From JBBEAM01 sp942491105 (GTDB lineage Bacteria > Pseudomonadota > Alphaproteobacteria > Kiloniellales > DSM-21159): a DNA stretch of 64,000 nt. Below, one piece after another: positions 15,590-23,363 of this stretch. Location of the stretch: assembly GCA_942491105.1 (NCBI GenBank), contig CALNZX010000010.1:124001-188000 (forward strand). Reading direction: 5' to 3'. The notes beneath the pieces were generated by a model. The model was not told the origin of the DNA and did not search any database. It was given only the letters and a program-made list of their open reading frames with translations. The stretch's first letter is position 1; every line of letters starts with the position of its first letter. The position numbers and the translations under genes were made by a program.

Positions 15590-16357
15590 ATGTTCAAGAC
15601 TTTACGCGAAGAAATCGACGCCATGATGGAGCGGGACCCCGCTGCGCGCTCGCGTGCCGAGGTGATTTTCGCTTATCCGGGCTTCCAGGCCCTGATGATC
15701 TATCGCCTCGCCAATGCCTGCTGGCGGCGCGAATGGTTTCTGCTTGGGCGCCTTCTTTCGCATTTCGGGCGTATCCTGACCGGCATCGAGATTCATCCCG
15801 GCGCGCGTATCGGCAAGCACTTCTTCATCGATCACGGCATGGGCGTGGTGATCGGCGAGACCAGCGAGATCGGCAACGACGTCACGATCTATCACGACGT
15901 CACCCTCGGCGGCGTCGCGCCCTCGGTGGATAGCGAAAGCCAGCGCGAGCAAAAGCGCCACCCGACCATCAAGGACGGCGCGATCATCGGGTCGGGCGCG
16001 CAGATCCTCGGTCCGATCACGGTTGGCCGCGATGCACGGGTCGGCGCCAATGCCGTAATTACCAAGGATGTCGCCGACTGCACCACGGTCGTCGGCAATC
16101 CGGGGCGCGTGGTGCAGCCGCGCAGGAAGAGCGAGCCGCAGCCTTTCGTGGCCTACGGCACGCCGGTCGGCGATCTGCCGGATCCGGTGGCGCGCGCCCT
16201 GCAGGGCCTGCTCGACGAGGTGCATAGCCTGCGCGGCCGGATCAACGACCTGGAGCAGCAGCGCGAGGCGGCCACCGAAGAAATCGCCGAACTGAAAAAG
16301 ACCAGTGCTGGCGGTGGCCCGCGCAAGCCGACCCGGGCCAGCGGCTCCTCGCGGTGA
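15590..16357 (+). CDS. cysE: Serine O-acetyltransferase
   Basis: 255 residues. The left-handed beta-helix hexapeptide repeats are clear (GIEIHPGARIGKHFFIDHG, then VVIGETSEIGNDVTIYHDVTLGG), with the catalytic Asp/His region RHPTIKDGAIIGSGAQILG. It makes O-acetylserine, the carbon skeleton for cysteine. The C-terminal 70 residues are a heptad-like, charged extension not needed for catalysis. ATG 15590 (MFKTLREEIDAMMERDPAARS) is the family start; the frame is open further upstream. It ends with TGATG shared with the next gene, so translation is probably coupled, linking cysteine synthesis to desulfuration. Confidence 0.95.
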   Translation: MFKTLREEIDAMMERDPAARSRAEVIFAYPGFQALMIYRLANACWRREWFLLGRLLSHFGRILTGIEIHPGARIGKHFFIDHGMGVVIGETSEIGNDVTIYHDVTLGGVAPSVDSESQREQKRHPTIKDGAIIGSGAQILGPITVGRDARVGANAVITKDVADCTTVVGNPGRVVQPRRKSEPQPFVAYGTPVGDLPDPVARALQGLLDEVHSLRGRINDLEQQREAATEEIAELKKTSAGGGPRKPTRASGSSR

Positions 16358-17478
16358 TGTCCGCCTCGGGCGCGCAGATCTATCTGGATTATAACGCCAC
16401 CGCGCCGCTGCGGCCCGAGGCGCTCGCGGCGATTGGCGAGGCCTCGGCCTCGCCCGGAAATGCCTCCTCGGTGCACGGCTTCGGCCGGGCCGCGCGCAAG
16501 CGACTTGAGGATGCCCGGGAAGACTTGGCCGGACTGCTGAACTGCCGGGCAGCGGATATCGTCTTTACCAGCGGCGGCAGCGAGGCCAACAACCTGGCGA
16601 TCCAGGGCTGTGGCCGTTCCCGGATCTTCGTTTCGGCCGGCGAGCACGATTCCGTCCTGGCGGCCGCCGAAGCCACGCACCTGCCCCTGACCGCGCAAGG
16701 CCTGCTCGATCTGGACGCCCTCGAACAGGCGTTGCGGGCGTGCCAAGAGCCGGCCCTGGTCTGCGTGATGCTGGCCAACAACGAAACCGGCGTGGTGCAG
16801 CCGGTGGCCGCGGCCGCAGAGATCTGCCACCGCCATGGCGCGCTGCTGCACTGCGACGCGGTGCAGGCCTTCGGCAAGATTGATGTGGAAGTAGCTGCCT
16901 TGGACGCCGACATGCTGTCTCTCTCGGCGCATAAGCTGGGCGGCCCGCAAGGCAGCGGCGCCTTGGTGCTGCGCCCCGGTCTGGAGCTTGCCAGCCGGAT
17001 CAAGGGCGGCGGGCAGGAACGGCGCCGCCGCGCCGGCACGGAAAACCTCGCGGGCATCGCCGGCTTTGCCGCGGCGGCGCGGGCGGCCGTTGGGCAGCTA
17101 CAGGGATGGCGGCAGGTCGATACCTGGCGCCAGGCGTTCGAGGCGGCGTTGCTTGACGCCTGCCCCGAGGCGAAGATCTACGGTGCCGAGGTAGCGCGCC
17201 TGCCGAACACCACCTGCGTTCTGATGCCTGGGGTTGCCGCCGAAACCCAGGTCCTTGCCTTCGATCTGGCGGGGGTCGCGATTTCCGCCGGCTCCGCCTG
17301 TTCCTCGGGCAAGGTCGCGCCCTCGCATGTCCTGCGCGCCATGGGCGCCAGCGAGGCGGAGGCGCGCGGTGCCGTGCGCATCTCCTGCGGCTGGGCCTCC
17401 AGCCAAGCCGATTACGAGCGTGCGCTGGAGGTTTGGCGCGAGGTCCATCGGCGCAACGCGAAATCGACGGCGGCATGA
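16357..17478 (+). CDS. Cysteine desulfurase, NifS/IscS class (first copy)
   Basis: 373 residues. PLP lysine K193 in SLSAHKLGGPQGSGAL; persulfide cysteine C315 in SAGSACSSGKV. It takes sulfur from cysteine for Fe-S clusters or tRNA thiolation. Start ATG 16357 overlaps the cysE stop by one base. It shares its general fold and motifs with the adjacent iscS but is shorter and diverged, so the pair is likely an old duplication. No scaffold gene (iscU, sufU) is beside it. Confidence 0.93.
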   Translation: MSASGAQIYLDYNATAPLRPEALAAIGEASASPGNASSVHGFGRAARKRLEDAREDLAGLLNCRAADIVFTSGGSEANNLAIQGCGRSRIFVSAGEHDSVLAAAEATHLPLTAQGLLDLDALEQALRACQEPALVCVMLANNETGVVQPVAAAAEICHRHGALLHCDAVQAFGKIDVEVAALDADMLSLSAHKLGGPQGSGALVLRPGLELASRIKGGGQERRRRAGTENLAGIAGFAAAARAAVGQLQGWRQVDTWRQAFEAALLDACPEAKIYGAEVARLPNTTCVLMPGVAAETQVLAFDLAGVAISAGSACSSGKVAPSHVLRAMGASEAEARGAVRISCGWASSQADYERALEVWREVHRRNAKSTAA

Positions 17479-17497
17479 GAGACGGCATGAGCGGCAG

Positions 17498-18679
17498 ATG
17501 AGCGGAAACCGGGCCAGGGACACCATCTATCTCGACTATCAGGCGACGACGCCCTGCGATCCGCGCGTGGTCGAGGCGATGCTGCCCTATTTTTCCGAGG
17601 TCTACGGCAATCCCCACTCAGTCGAGCATGGCTACGGCTGGGATGCCGCCGAGGCGGTGGAGAAAGCGCGCGAGCAGCTTGCCGCGCTGCTCAAGGCCGA
17701 GCCGCGCGAGGTGATCTTTACCTCCGGGGCCACGGAATCGAACAATCTGGCGATCAAGGGCGCGGCGCGCTTCCTGAAAAGCCGCAGGCCGAATCTCATC
17801 GTCGCGGCCAGCGAGCACAAATGCGTTCTGGAATCCGCCAAGCGCCTGGAGCGCGAAGGCCACGGGGTAACCTATCTGCCGGTGCAGGCGAATGGTCTGA
17901 TCGATCTGGCGGTTCTGGAAGCGGCGATCACCGAGGAAACCGCTCTGGTATCCATCATGGCGGTCAACAACGAGATCGGGGTCGTACAACCGCTGGCCGA
18001 GATCGGCGCGCTCTGCCGCGAAAAGGGCGCTCTGTTCCATAGCGACGCCGCGCAGGCGGCCGGGAAGATTCCGCTCGATGTCGCGGCCATGAACATCGAT
18101 CTGCTGTCGCTCTCCAGCCACAAGATGTACGGGCCCAAGGGAATCGGCGCGCTTTACATCCGGCGCCGGCCGCGGGTTCGTCTGGAGCCGATGATGGATG
18201 GCGGCGGGCAGGAGCGTGCGCAGCGCTCGGGAACGCTCTCCCCGGCGCTGTGCGTCGGGCTGGGCACGGCGGCGGCCATCGCCGCCGCGGAGATGGAGGA
18301 CGAGGGCAAGCGCCTGCTTGCGCTGCGGGCCCGTCTGCTGGAAGACCTGCGCCGGCGCCTGCCCGATATCGAGGTGCAGGGCAGCCTCGAACACCGCGTG
18401 GCGGGCAATCTCAATCTGCGTATCCCCGGCCTGCGCGGGGACGCGCTGCTGAAGGCCCTTCCCCGGCTGGCGCTGTCCACCGGCTCGGCCTGCAGCTCGG
18501 CCTCGGTCGAAGCTTCCTATGTGATCCGCGCGCTCGGCCTGCCGGAGGAAGCGGCCTCCGAGGCGTTTCGCATCGGCCTCGGGCGCTTCACCAGCGGAGG
18601 CGAGCTGGCGCAAGCCGCCGAGATGATCGCCGCCGCCGCCGAGCAGCTCCGTGCTGGGCGCCCAGCCGCCGAGGCCTAG
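17498..18679 (+). CDS. iscS: Cysteine desulfurase IscS (second copy)
   Basis: 393 residues, close to E. coli IscS in length and sequence: YLDYQATTPCDPRVVEAMLPY at the start, PLP lysine K209 in SLSSHKMYGPKGIGALY, persulfide loop SACSSASVEAS with C332. The frame is open for 88 codons upstream, inside the first desulfurase, but ATG 17498 is the homology start. With mnmA at 24.8 kb it could supply sulfur for tRNA 2-thiouridine as well as Fe-S clusters. Twenty bases follow the previous gene. Confidence 0.94.
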   Translation: MSGNRARDTIYLDYQATTPCDPRVVEAMLPYFSEVYGNPHSVEHGYGWDAAEAVEKAREQLAALLKAEPREVIFTSGATESNNLAIKGAARFLKSRRPNLIVAASEHKCVLESAKRLEREGHGVTYLPVQANGLIDLAVLEAAITEETALVSIMAVNNEIGVVQPLAEIGALCREKGALFHSDAAQAAGKIPLDVAAMNIDLLSLSSHKMYGPKGIGALYIRRRPRVRLEPMMDGGGQERAQRSGTLSPALCVGLGTAAAIAAAEMEDEGKRLLALRARLLEDLRRRLPDIEVQGSLEHRVAGNLNLRIPGLRGDALLKALPRLALSTGSACSSASVEASYVIRALGLPEEAASEAFRIGLGRFTSGGELAQAAEMIAAAAEQLRAGRPAAEA

Positions 18680-18784
18680 TCCAAGCGTTGAAGTTCGTGG
18701 GATTCCGTCTGGATTTCCAGGCCGCGACGTCTTAAGTAGCGATCGGCCACCGTGCCATGCATAACCTCCGACCTGGACGTCTAC

Positions 18785-19117
18785 ATGCCCAAGATGACCT
18801 TTATCGAGCGCGATGGAACGCAGCGTGAAGTCGATGCTCCCGAGGGGCTTTCCGTGCTCGAGATCGCGCACCGCAACGATATCGACATCGAGGGGGCCTG
18901 CGAAGGATCGCTGGCCTGTTCGACCTGCCACGTGATCGTGGAAGATGCGTGGTACGACAAGCTGGAGGAACCCTCGGAAGACGAGGAAGACATGCTCGAT
19001 CTCGCCTTCGACCTGCAGAAGACCTCGCGTCTCGGCTGCCAGCTGATCATCACGCCGGAGCTCGACGGGCTGACGGTGAAACTACCCGGCAGCACACGCA
19101 ATCTGCTGCTCGGTTAG
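18785..19117 (+). CDS. fdx: [2Fe-2S] ferredoxin, Isc/adrenodoxin type
   Basis: 110 residues. Cluster ligands C39, C45, C48 and C85 in GACEGSLACSTCHVIV and RLGCQLI are the adrenodoxin-like pattern of Isc ferredoxins, which feed electrons to Fe-S cluster assembly on the scaffold. The acidic helix EEPSEDEEDMLDLAF that docks partner proteins is present. I start at ATG 18785 (MPKMTFIERDG); a GTG at 18752 is in frame but less likely. It follows iscS by 105 bases. Confidence 0.95.
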   Translation: MPKMTFIERDGTQREVDAPEGLSVLEIAHRNDIDIEGACEGSLACSTCHVIVEDAWYDKLEEPSEDEEDMLDLAFDLQKTSRLGCQLIITPELDGLTVKLPGSTRNLLLG

Positions 19118-19128
19118 AGGCGGCGCGG

Positions 19129-19806
19129 ATGTCGTTTTTCCAGGCGCTGAAGACCGAATCTGACAATGAATGGCATGCCTATACCCGGCATGAGTTCCTG
19201 CGCCAACTGGCGCGCGGCGACTTGCCGGAGGCGAGCTTTCGCCACTACCTGAAACAGGACTATCTCTTCCTCAAGCACTTTGCGCGGGCCTGGGCGCTCG
19301 CCGTGCTCAAGTCCGATAGCCTCGAGGATCTGCGGGCCTGCGCCGCGACGGTCGATGGCCTGCTCAACGAGGAGATGGCGCTGCATGTCGGATACTGCGC
19401 CGAGTGGGGCATCGCGGAAGACGAACTGCAAGCCGTGCCCGAAGCCCCGGCCAACATGCTCTATACCCGCTACGTTCTGGATATCGGGCAGAGCGGCGAC
19501 CTGCTGGATTTGCTGACCGCGCTGGCGCCCTGTTTCCTCGGCTACGCGGAAATCGGCGAATGGATTGCGCGAGACCCGGAGACGAGGCTGGAGGGCAATC
19601 CCTATCGGGCCTGGATAGAGATGTACTCCGGCGAGGATTTCCATAAGGCGGCCGGGCGCTCGCGCCAGCAGCTCGACCGTTTGGCGGAGCAGCGCGGCCT
19701 GACAGGCAATCCCATGACCTCGCCGCGCTGGCCTTCCCTGGCCAGAACCTTCACCACCGCGGTGAAGCTTGAAATCGGCTTTTGGGACATGGGTTTGGCC
19801 GCCTAG
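19129..19806 (+). CDS. tenA: Aminopyrimidine aminohydrolase / thiaminase II
   Basis: 225 residues, all-helical TenA family. The active-site residues known from Bacillus subtilis TenA are present: D44 (LKQDYLF), the nucleophile C135 (ALAPCFLGYAEIG) and a C-terminal glutamate E215 (KLEIGFWDMG). It salvages the pyrimidine of degraded thiamine by hydrolysing 5-aminomethyl-HMP to HMP. Only 11 bases separate it from fdx, with GAGG before the ATG, so it is probably the last gene of the sulfur block; thiamine synthesis also uses IscS-derived sulfur. Confidence 0.94.
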   Translation: MSFFQALKTESDNEWHAYTRHEFLRQLARGDLPEASFRHYLKQDYLFLKHFARAWALAVLKSDSLEDLRACAATVDGLLNEEMALHVGYCAEWGIAEDELQAVPEAPANMLYTRYVLDIGQSGDLLDLLTALAPCFLGYAEIGEWIARDPETRLEGNPYRAWIEMYSGEDFHKAAGRSRQQLDRLAEQRGLTGNPMTSPRWPSLARTFTTAVKLEIGFWDMGLAA

Positions 19807-19904
19807 AGCCGGATTAGTCTTGAAAATCACCTGACCGGCGGCGCTTCCGCCGTTACCCTGCCGCCGAAAGCTGCGATCCGTGGTTTTGGCGGGAGACGGA
19901 TTTC

Positions 19905-21179
19905 TTGGACTCCGATGACGCACGCGAGATGCTGGCCGCGCTGCTGCCGCGCCTGCGGCGTCTCGCCGCCGCGCTCACCGGTTCGACTGGCAGCGGCGAC
20001 GAGCTGGTTGCGGCGACGCTGCGCCGGGCCTTAGCAGGGCTGGATAGCTGGCCGGAGGGGCTGCGCTTCGACAACTGGGCGTTTCGTCTGTTGAGCGCGG
20101 TCTCCGAACAGCCGGAATGGCGGGCGCGTCGTGGCGAGGGCATGCAATGGCGCCGCGACGATCGCATGATCCTGCATAACGCGCGCCTGGCGGTCGCGGA
20201 GCTTCCGCCGGCACAACGACTTGTCCTGGCCTTGGTCGATATCGAGAGCCTGAGCTACGACGAAGCGGCCAAGACCCTGGAAATACCGGTCTCGGATCTT
20301 GCCGTGTATCTGGCGCGCGCGCGGCTTGGCTTGGCACGAGCTTTGGGTCTCGACCTAGACGGCTCCCAGGAAGAGGAAAGACGGGCTGGCACTCCCGATG
20401 ACCTGCTGGTCGCCGGGGCCAGCGGTGAGCTGGCGCCTCAGCGGCTCTCGCAGCTGCAGACCGAATTGGACGCATCGCCGTCCTTGCGAAGACGTAGCGC
20501 GGCCTTGCATGAAGCCGGGCTCCTGGCGGAGGAGGCCTTCCGGGATCTGCTGCAGGAAGAAACGCCCCCCTGGCTTGTGGCGGAGATAAGCTCCGCGCAA
20601 GGCGGACAGGCTGTCCCCCAAGGTCCTGCCGAATCGCGGCCGGAAAGACAGCGGAGACCGCTGTCGTGGAGCAGCCGGGCTATTTTGCTGAGCCTGGCGG
20701 TCCTTATGGGGCTGCTCGCTCTACTTTTTCTTAAGGCGCCGGCGCTCGTCGAACTCGCGGGGGAGCAGAGCTTCGACGCCGCCGCAATCCTCGCCGGTCA
20801 GGGTGGCTATCTGGAGAGCAAGGAGCTGGTCTCCGCGCTTGAGCGGCGCGGCAGCAGCGAGCCGCATGCCATCTCTGGAGGCGCTCTGCGCATCTTCATG
20901 AGCTTCCAGGATGCCGCGGGCCGCTACTGCCGCTACTACGAGGCGCTGGAGGAGGCGACGGGCCGCGGCGTCATCGGCATCGCCTGCCGGGAGAGCGGGG
21001 CGTGGCGCAACGTGCTGCCGGTCGCGGCCAGCGGTGTCAGCCTCGATGCCCTGCGCCCCGTGGCCCAGGGCGCGACGCGGCTCGAGGCGGCGCTCGATCG
21101 TCTGCAGCGGCAAGCCCCGCTCCTGGCGGAGGAAGAGCTGCGCTTGATCCGGACCGGCTGGCCCGAGGCCCCGCGATAA
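19905..21179 (+). CDS. ECF-type sigma factor fused to a membrane anti-sigma-like domain
   Basis: 424 residues from a TTG start (GGGAG 9 bases upstream; ATG 19929 is an alternative). Residues about 8-70 resemble ECF sigma region 2 and 85-145 region 4 (LPPAQRLVLALVDIESLSYDEAAKTL, a typical sigma4 helix-turn-helix). Residues 160-225 look like the cytoplasmic N-terminus of anti-sigma factors (GELAPQRLSQLQTELDASPSL). A single membrane helix follows at 256-276, then an extracytoplasmic domain with DAAGRYCRYYEAL and GIACRESGAWR, a pattern common in anti-sigma C-termini. No zinc-binding H-x3-C-x2-C is present. Region 2 is diverged, so promoter recognition is uncertain. No separate anti-sigma gene is adjacent. 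Confidence 0.72.
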   Translation: MDSDDAREMLAALLPRLRRLAAALTGSTGSGDELVAATLRRALAGLDSWPEGLRFDNWAFRLLSAVSEQPEWRARRGEGMQWRRDDRMILHNARLAVAELPPAQRLVLALVDIESLSYDEAAKTLEIPVSDLAVYLARARLGLARALGLDLDGSQEEERRAGTPDDLLVAGASGELAPQRLSQLQTELDASPSLRRRSAALHEAGLLAEEAFRDLLQEETPPWLVAEISSAQGGQAVPQGPAESRPERQRRPLSWSSRAILLSLAVLMGLLALLFLKAPALVELAGEQSFDAAAILAGQGGYLESKELVSALERRGSSEPHAISGGALRIFMSFQDAAGRYCRYYEALEEATGRGVIGIACRESGAWRNVLPVAASGVSLDALRPVAQGATRLEAALDRLQRQAPLLAEEELRLIRTGWPEAPR

Positions 21180-21275
21180 ATCGTAATCGCCCGCTGCGGT
21201 AAATCGCCCATGGCGCGCGCCCGGCTGCCCCGCCTATGCTGCCGGGACAGCAGGCTTGAAGGCTTAGAGGACTAA

Positions 21276-23363
21276 ATGCAGCGCGACCCGCGATACGACA
21301 TTCTTTTCGAGCCGGTCCGGATCGGGCCGGTTACCGCCCGCAACCGCTTTTATCAGGTTCCCCATTGCAACGGCATGGGGCACCTTCATCCGACCTCGAT
21401 CGCCGTGTCGCGCGGGATCAAGGCGGAGGGTGGCTGGGCGGTGATCTGCACCGAGGAGTGCGAGATCCACCACAGTTCCGATGTTACCCATGTCGAGGCG
21501 CGGCTCTGGGACGAGCAGGATATCCCTGCCCTGCGGCGCTCCACCGAGGCGATCCACGCGTTCGGCTCCCTGGCGGGCATCGAATTGGTCTACAACGCCC
21601 ATGCCAGCACCAATCGCTATAGCCGCGAGCTGCCCTTCGCGCCCTCGCACATTCCCTGCGATTCCTACGATCCGGTGCAGGCCAGGGCGATGTCGCTCAG
21701 CGATATCCGCGACTTCCGCCGGCGCCACCGCCAGGCGGCGCTGCGCGCCCGCGAGGCCGGCTTCGATATCGTCTACGTCTACTCCGGGCATAACCTGACC
21801 CTGCCGATGCACTTTCTGTCGCGCAGGACCAATCACCGCTGCGACGAGTACGGCGGCAGTCTGGAAAACCGGGTGCGCCTGATCCGCGAACTGCTGGAGG
21901 AAACCAAGGATGCCGTGGGCCATGACTGCGCCGTCGCGTTCCGCTTCGCGGTCGACGAGCTGCTTGGACCCGATGGCATCGCCTGCGATGCCGAGGGCCG
22001 CGAGGTCGTCGAGATGCTGGCCGAGCTGCCCGACCTTTGGGACGTCAACGTCAGCAGCTGGGAAAACGATTCCGTCACCGCGCGCTTTCAGGGCGAAGGC
22101 GGGCAGGAGGAACAGGTCGCCTTCGTCAAGAGCCTGACCAGCAAACCGGTGGTCGGGGTCGGCCGCTTCACTTCACCGGATGCCATGATCAGTCAGATCA
22201 AGCGGGGGGTGCTCGACATGATCGGCGCGGCGCGGCCCTCGATCGCCGATCCCTTTCTTCCCAGGAAGATCGAGGAGGGCCGGATCGAGGACATCCGCGA
22301 GTGCATCGGCTGCAACATCTGCGTTTCCGGGGACTACACATTTTCGCCGATCCGCTGCACCCAGAACCCGACCATGGCCGAGGAGTGGCGCCGTGGCTGG
22401 CACCCCGAGCGCATCGCGGCGAAGACCAGCGACGCCAAGGTGCTGATCGTCGGGGCTGGACCGGCCGGATTGGAGGCGGTGCGCGCCCTGGCGCTACGCG
22501 GCTACGACGTCGCGCTGTCCGAGGCGCGCGAGCAGCTTGGCGGCCGGGTGGCCGATGAGGCCAAGCTGCCGGGGCTTTCGACCTATGCGAGGGTGCGCGA
22601 TTACCGCGAGCAGAAACTGCTGGTCGCGCCGAACGTGGAGATTTACCGGCAGAGCCGGCTCTCGGCGGCCGAGATCCTGGAGTTCGGTTTCGAGCACGTC
22701 GCCCTCGCCACCGGCGCGGTCTGGCGGCGCGACGGGGTCGGACGGCAGCATCCCTGGGCCATTCCCGGCGCGGCCGATCTCGCGGTCTTTACGCCGGACG
22801 ATATCTACGCCGGCAAGCTGCCCGAAGGCCGGGTTCTGATCTATGACGACGATCACTACTATCTGGGCGGCGTCCTGGCGGAGCTGCTGCGTGAAGCGGG
22901 GCGGGAGGTTGTGCTCGTGACACCGGCGCCCGATGTTTCCCACTGGACGCACAACACCATGGAACAGGGGCGCATTCAGACGCGGCTGCTCGACCTCGGC
23001 GTCGAGATCAGGCCGCTGCTGGGGATCAAGACCCTGCAAGCGGGGGAGGCCGTGGCGGCCAATATCCATGGCGGTCAGGAAGCACGCATCGGCTTCGACT
23101 CCCTGCTGCTGCTGACAGCGCGCTTGCCCAGGGAGGAGCTGTACTTGGAACTCATGGCGGAGGAAGCCCGTCTCAAGGAGGCCGGCATCGCTAGCGTGAA
23201 ACTGCTCGGCGACGCCTACGCGCCGGCGACGATCGCGCACGCGGTTTACAGCGGTCATCGCTATGCCCGCGAGCTGGAACAGCCGGAAACCGGAGACGCC
23301 GTTCCCTTCCGCCGCGAGATCAAGGCCCTCTCCGAAGCGGCTTGGCCGGGAGTCCCCGGATGA
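21276..23363 (+). CDS. Trimethylamine/histamine dehydrogenase-like iron-sulfur flavoprotein
   Basis: 695 residues in three parts: old-yellow-enzyme-type FMN barrel (1-335), [4Fe-4S] motif C343-x2-C346-x2-C349-x11-C361, and an FAD/NAD-binding-fold region starting VLIVGAGPAGLEAVRALA. C31 in NRFYQVPHCNG matches the cysteine of trimethylamine dehydrogenase (TMADH) that binds FMN covalently, and TQNPTMAEEWRRGWHPERI is a TMADH family signature. The TMADH aromatic bowl (Tyr60, Trp264, Trp355) aligns to E61, W262 and D353, so trimethylamine is unlikely to be the substrate; the acidic pair suggests another amine or an N-methylated amino acid. The stop overlaps the next start (ATGA). Confidence 0.85.
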   Translation: MQRDPRYDILFEPVRIGPVTARNRFYQVPHCNGMGHLHPTSIAVSRGIKAEGGWAVICTEECEIHHSSDVTHVEARLWDEQDIPALRRSTEAIHAFGSLAGIELVYNAHASTNRYSRELPFAPSHIPCDSYDPVQARAMSLSDIRDFRRRHRQAALRAREAGFDIVYVYSGHNLTLPMHFLSRRTNHRCDEYGGSLENRVRLIRELLEETKDAVGHDCAVAFRFAVDELLGPDGIACDAEGREVVEMLAELPDLWDVNVSSWENDSVTARFQGEGGQEEQVAFVKSLTSKPVVGVGRFTSPDAMISQIKRGVLDMIGAARPSIADPFLPRKIEEGRIEDIRECIGCNICVSGDYTFSPIRCTQNPTMAEEWRRGWHPERIAAKTSDAKVLIVGAGPAGLEAVRALALRGYDVALSEAREQLGGRVADEAKLPGLSTYARVRDYREQKLLVAPNVEIYRQSRLSAAEILEFGFEHVALATGAVWRRDGVGRQHPWAIPGAADLAVFTPDDIYAGKLPEGRVLIYDDDHYYLGGVLAELLREAGREVVLVTPAPDVSHWTHNTMEQGRIQTRLLDLGVEIRPLLGIKTLQAGEAVAANIHGGQEARIGFDSLLLLTARLPREELYLELMAEEARLKEAGIASVKLLGDAYAPATIAHAVYSGHRYARELEQPETGDAVPFRREIKALSEAAWPGVPG

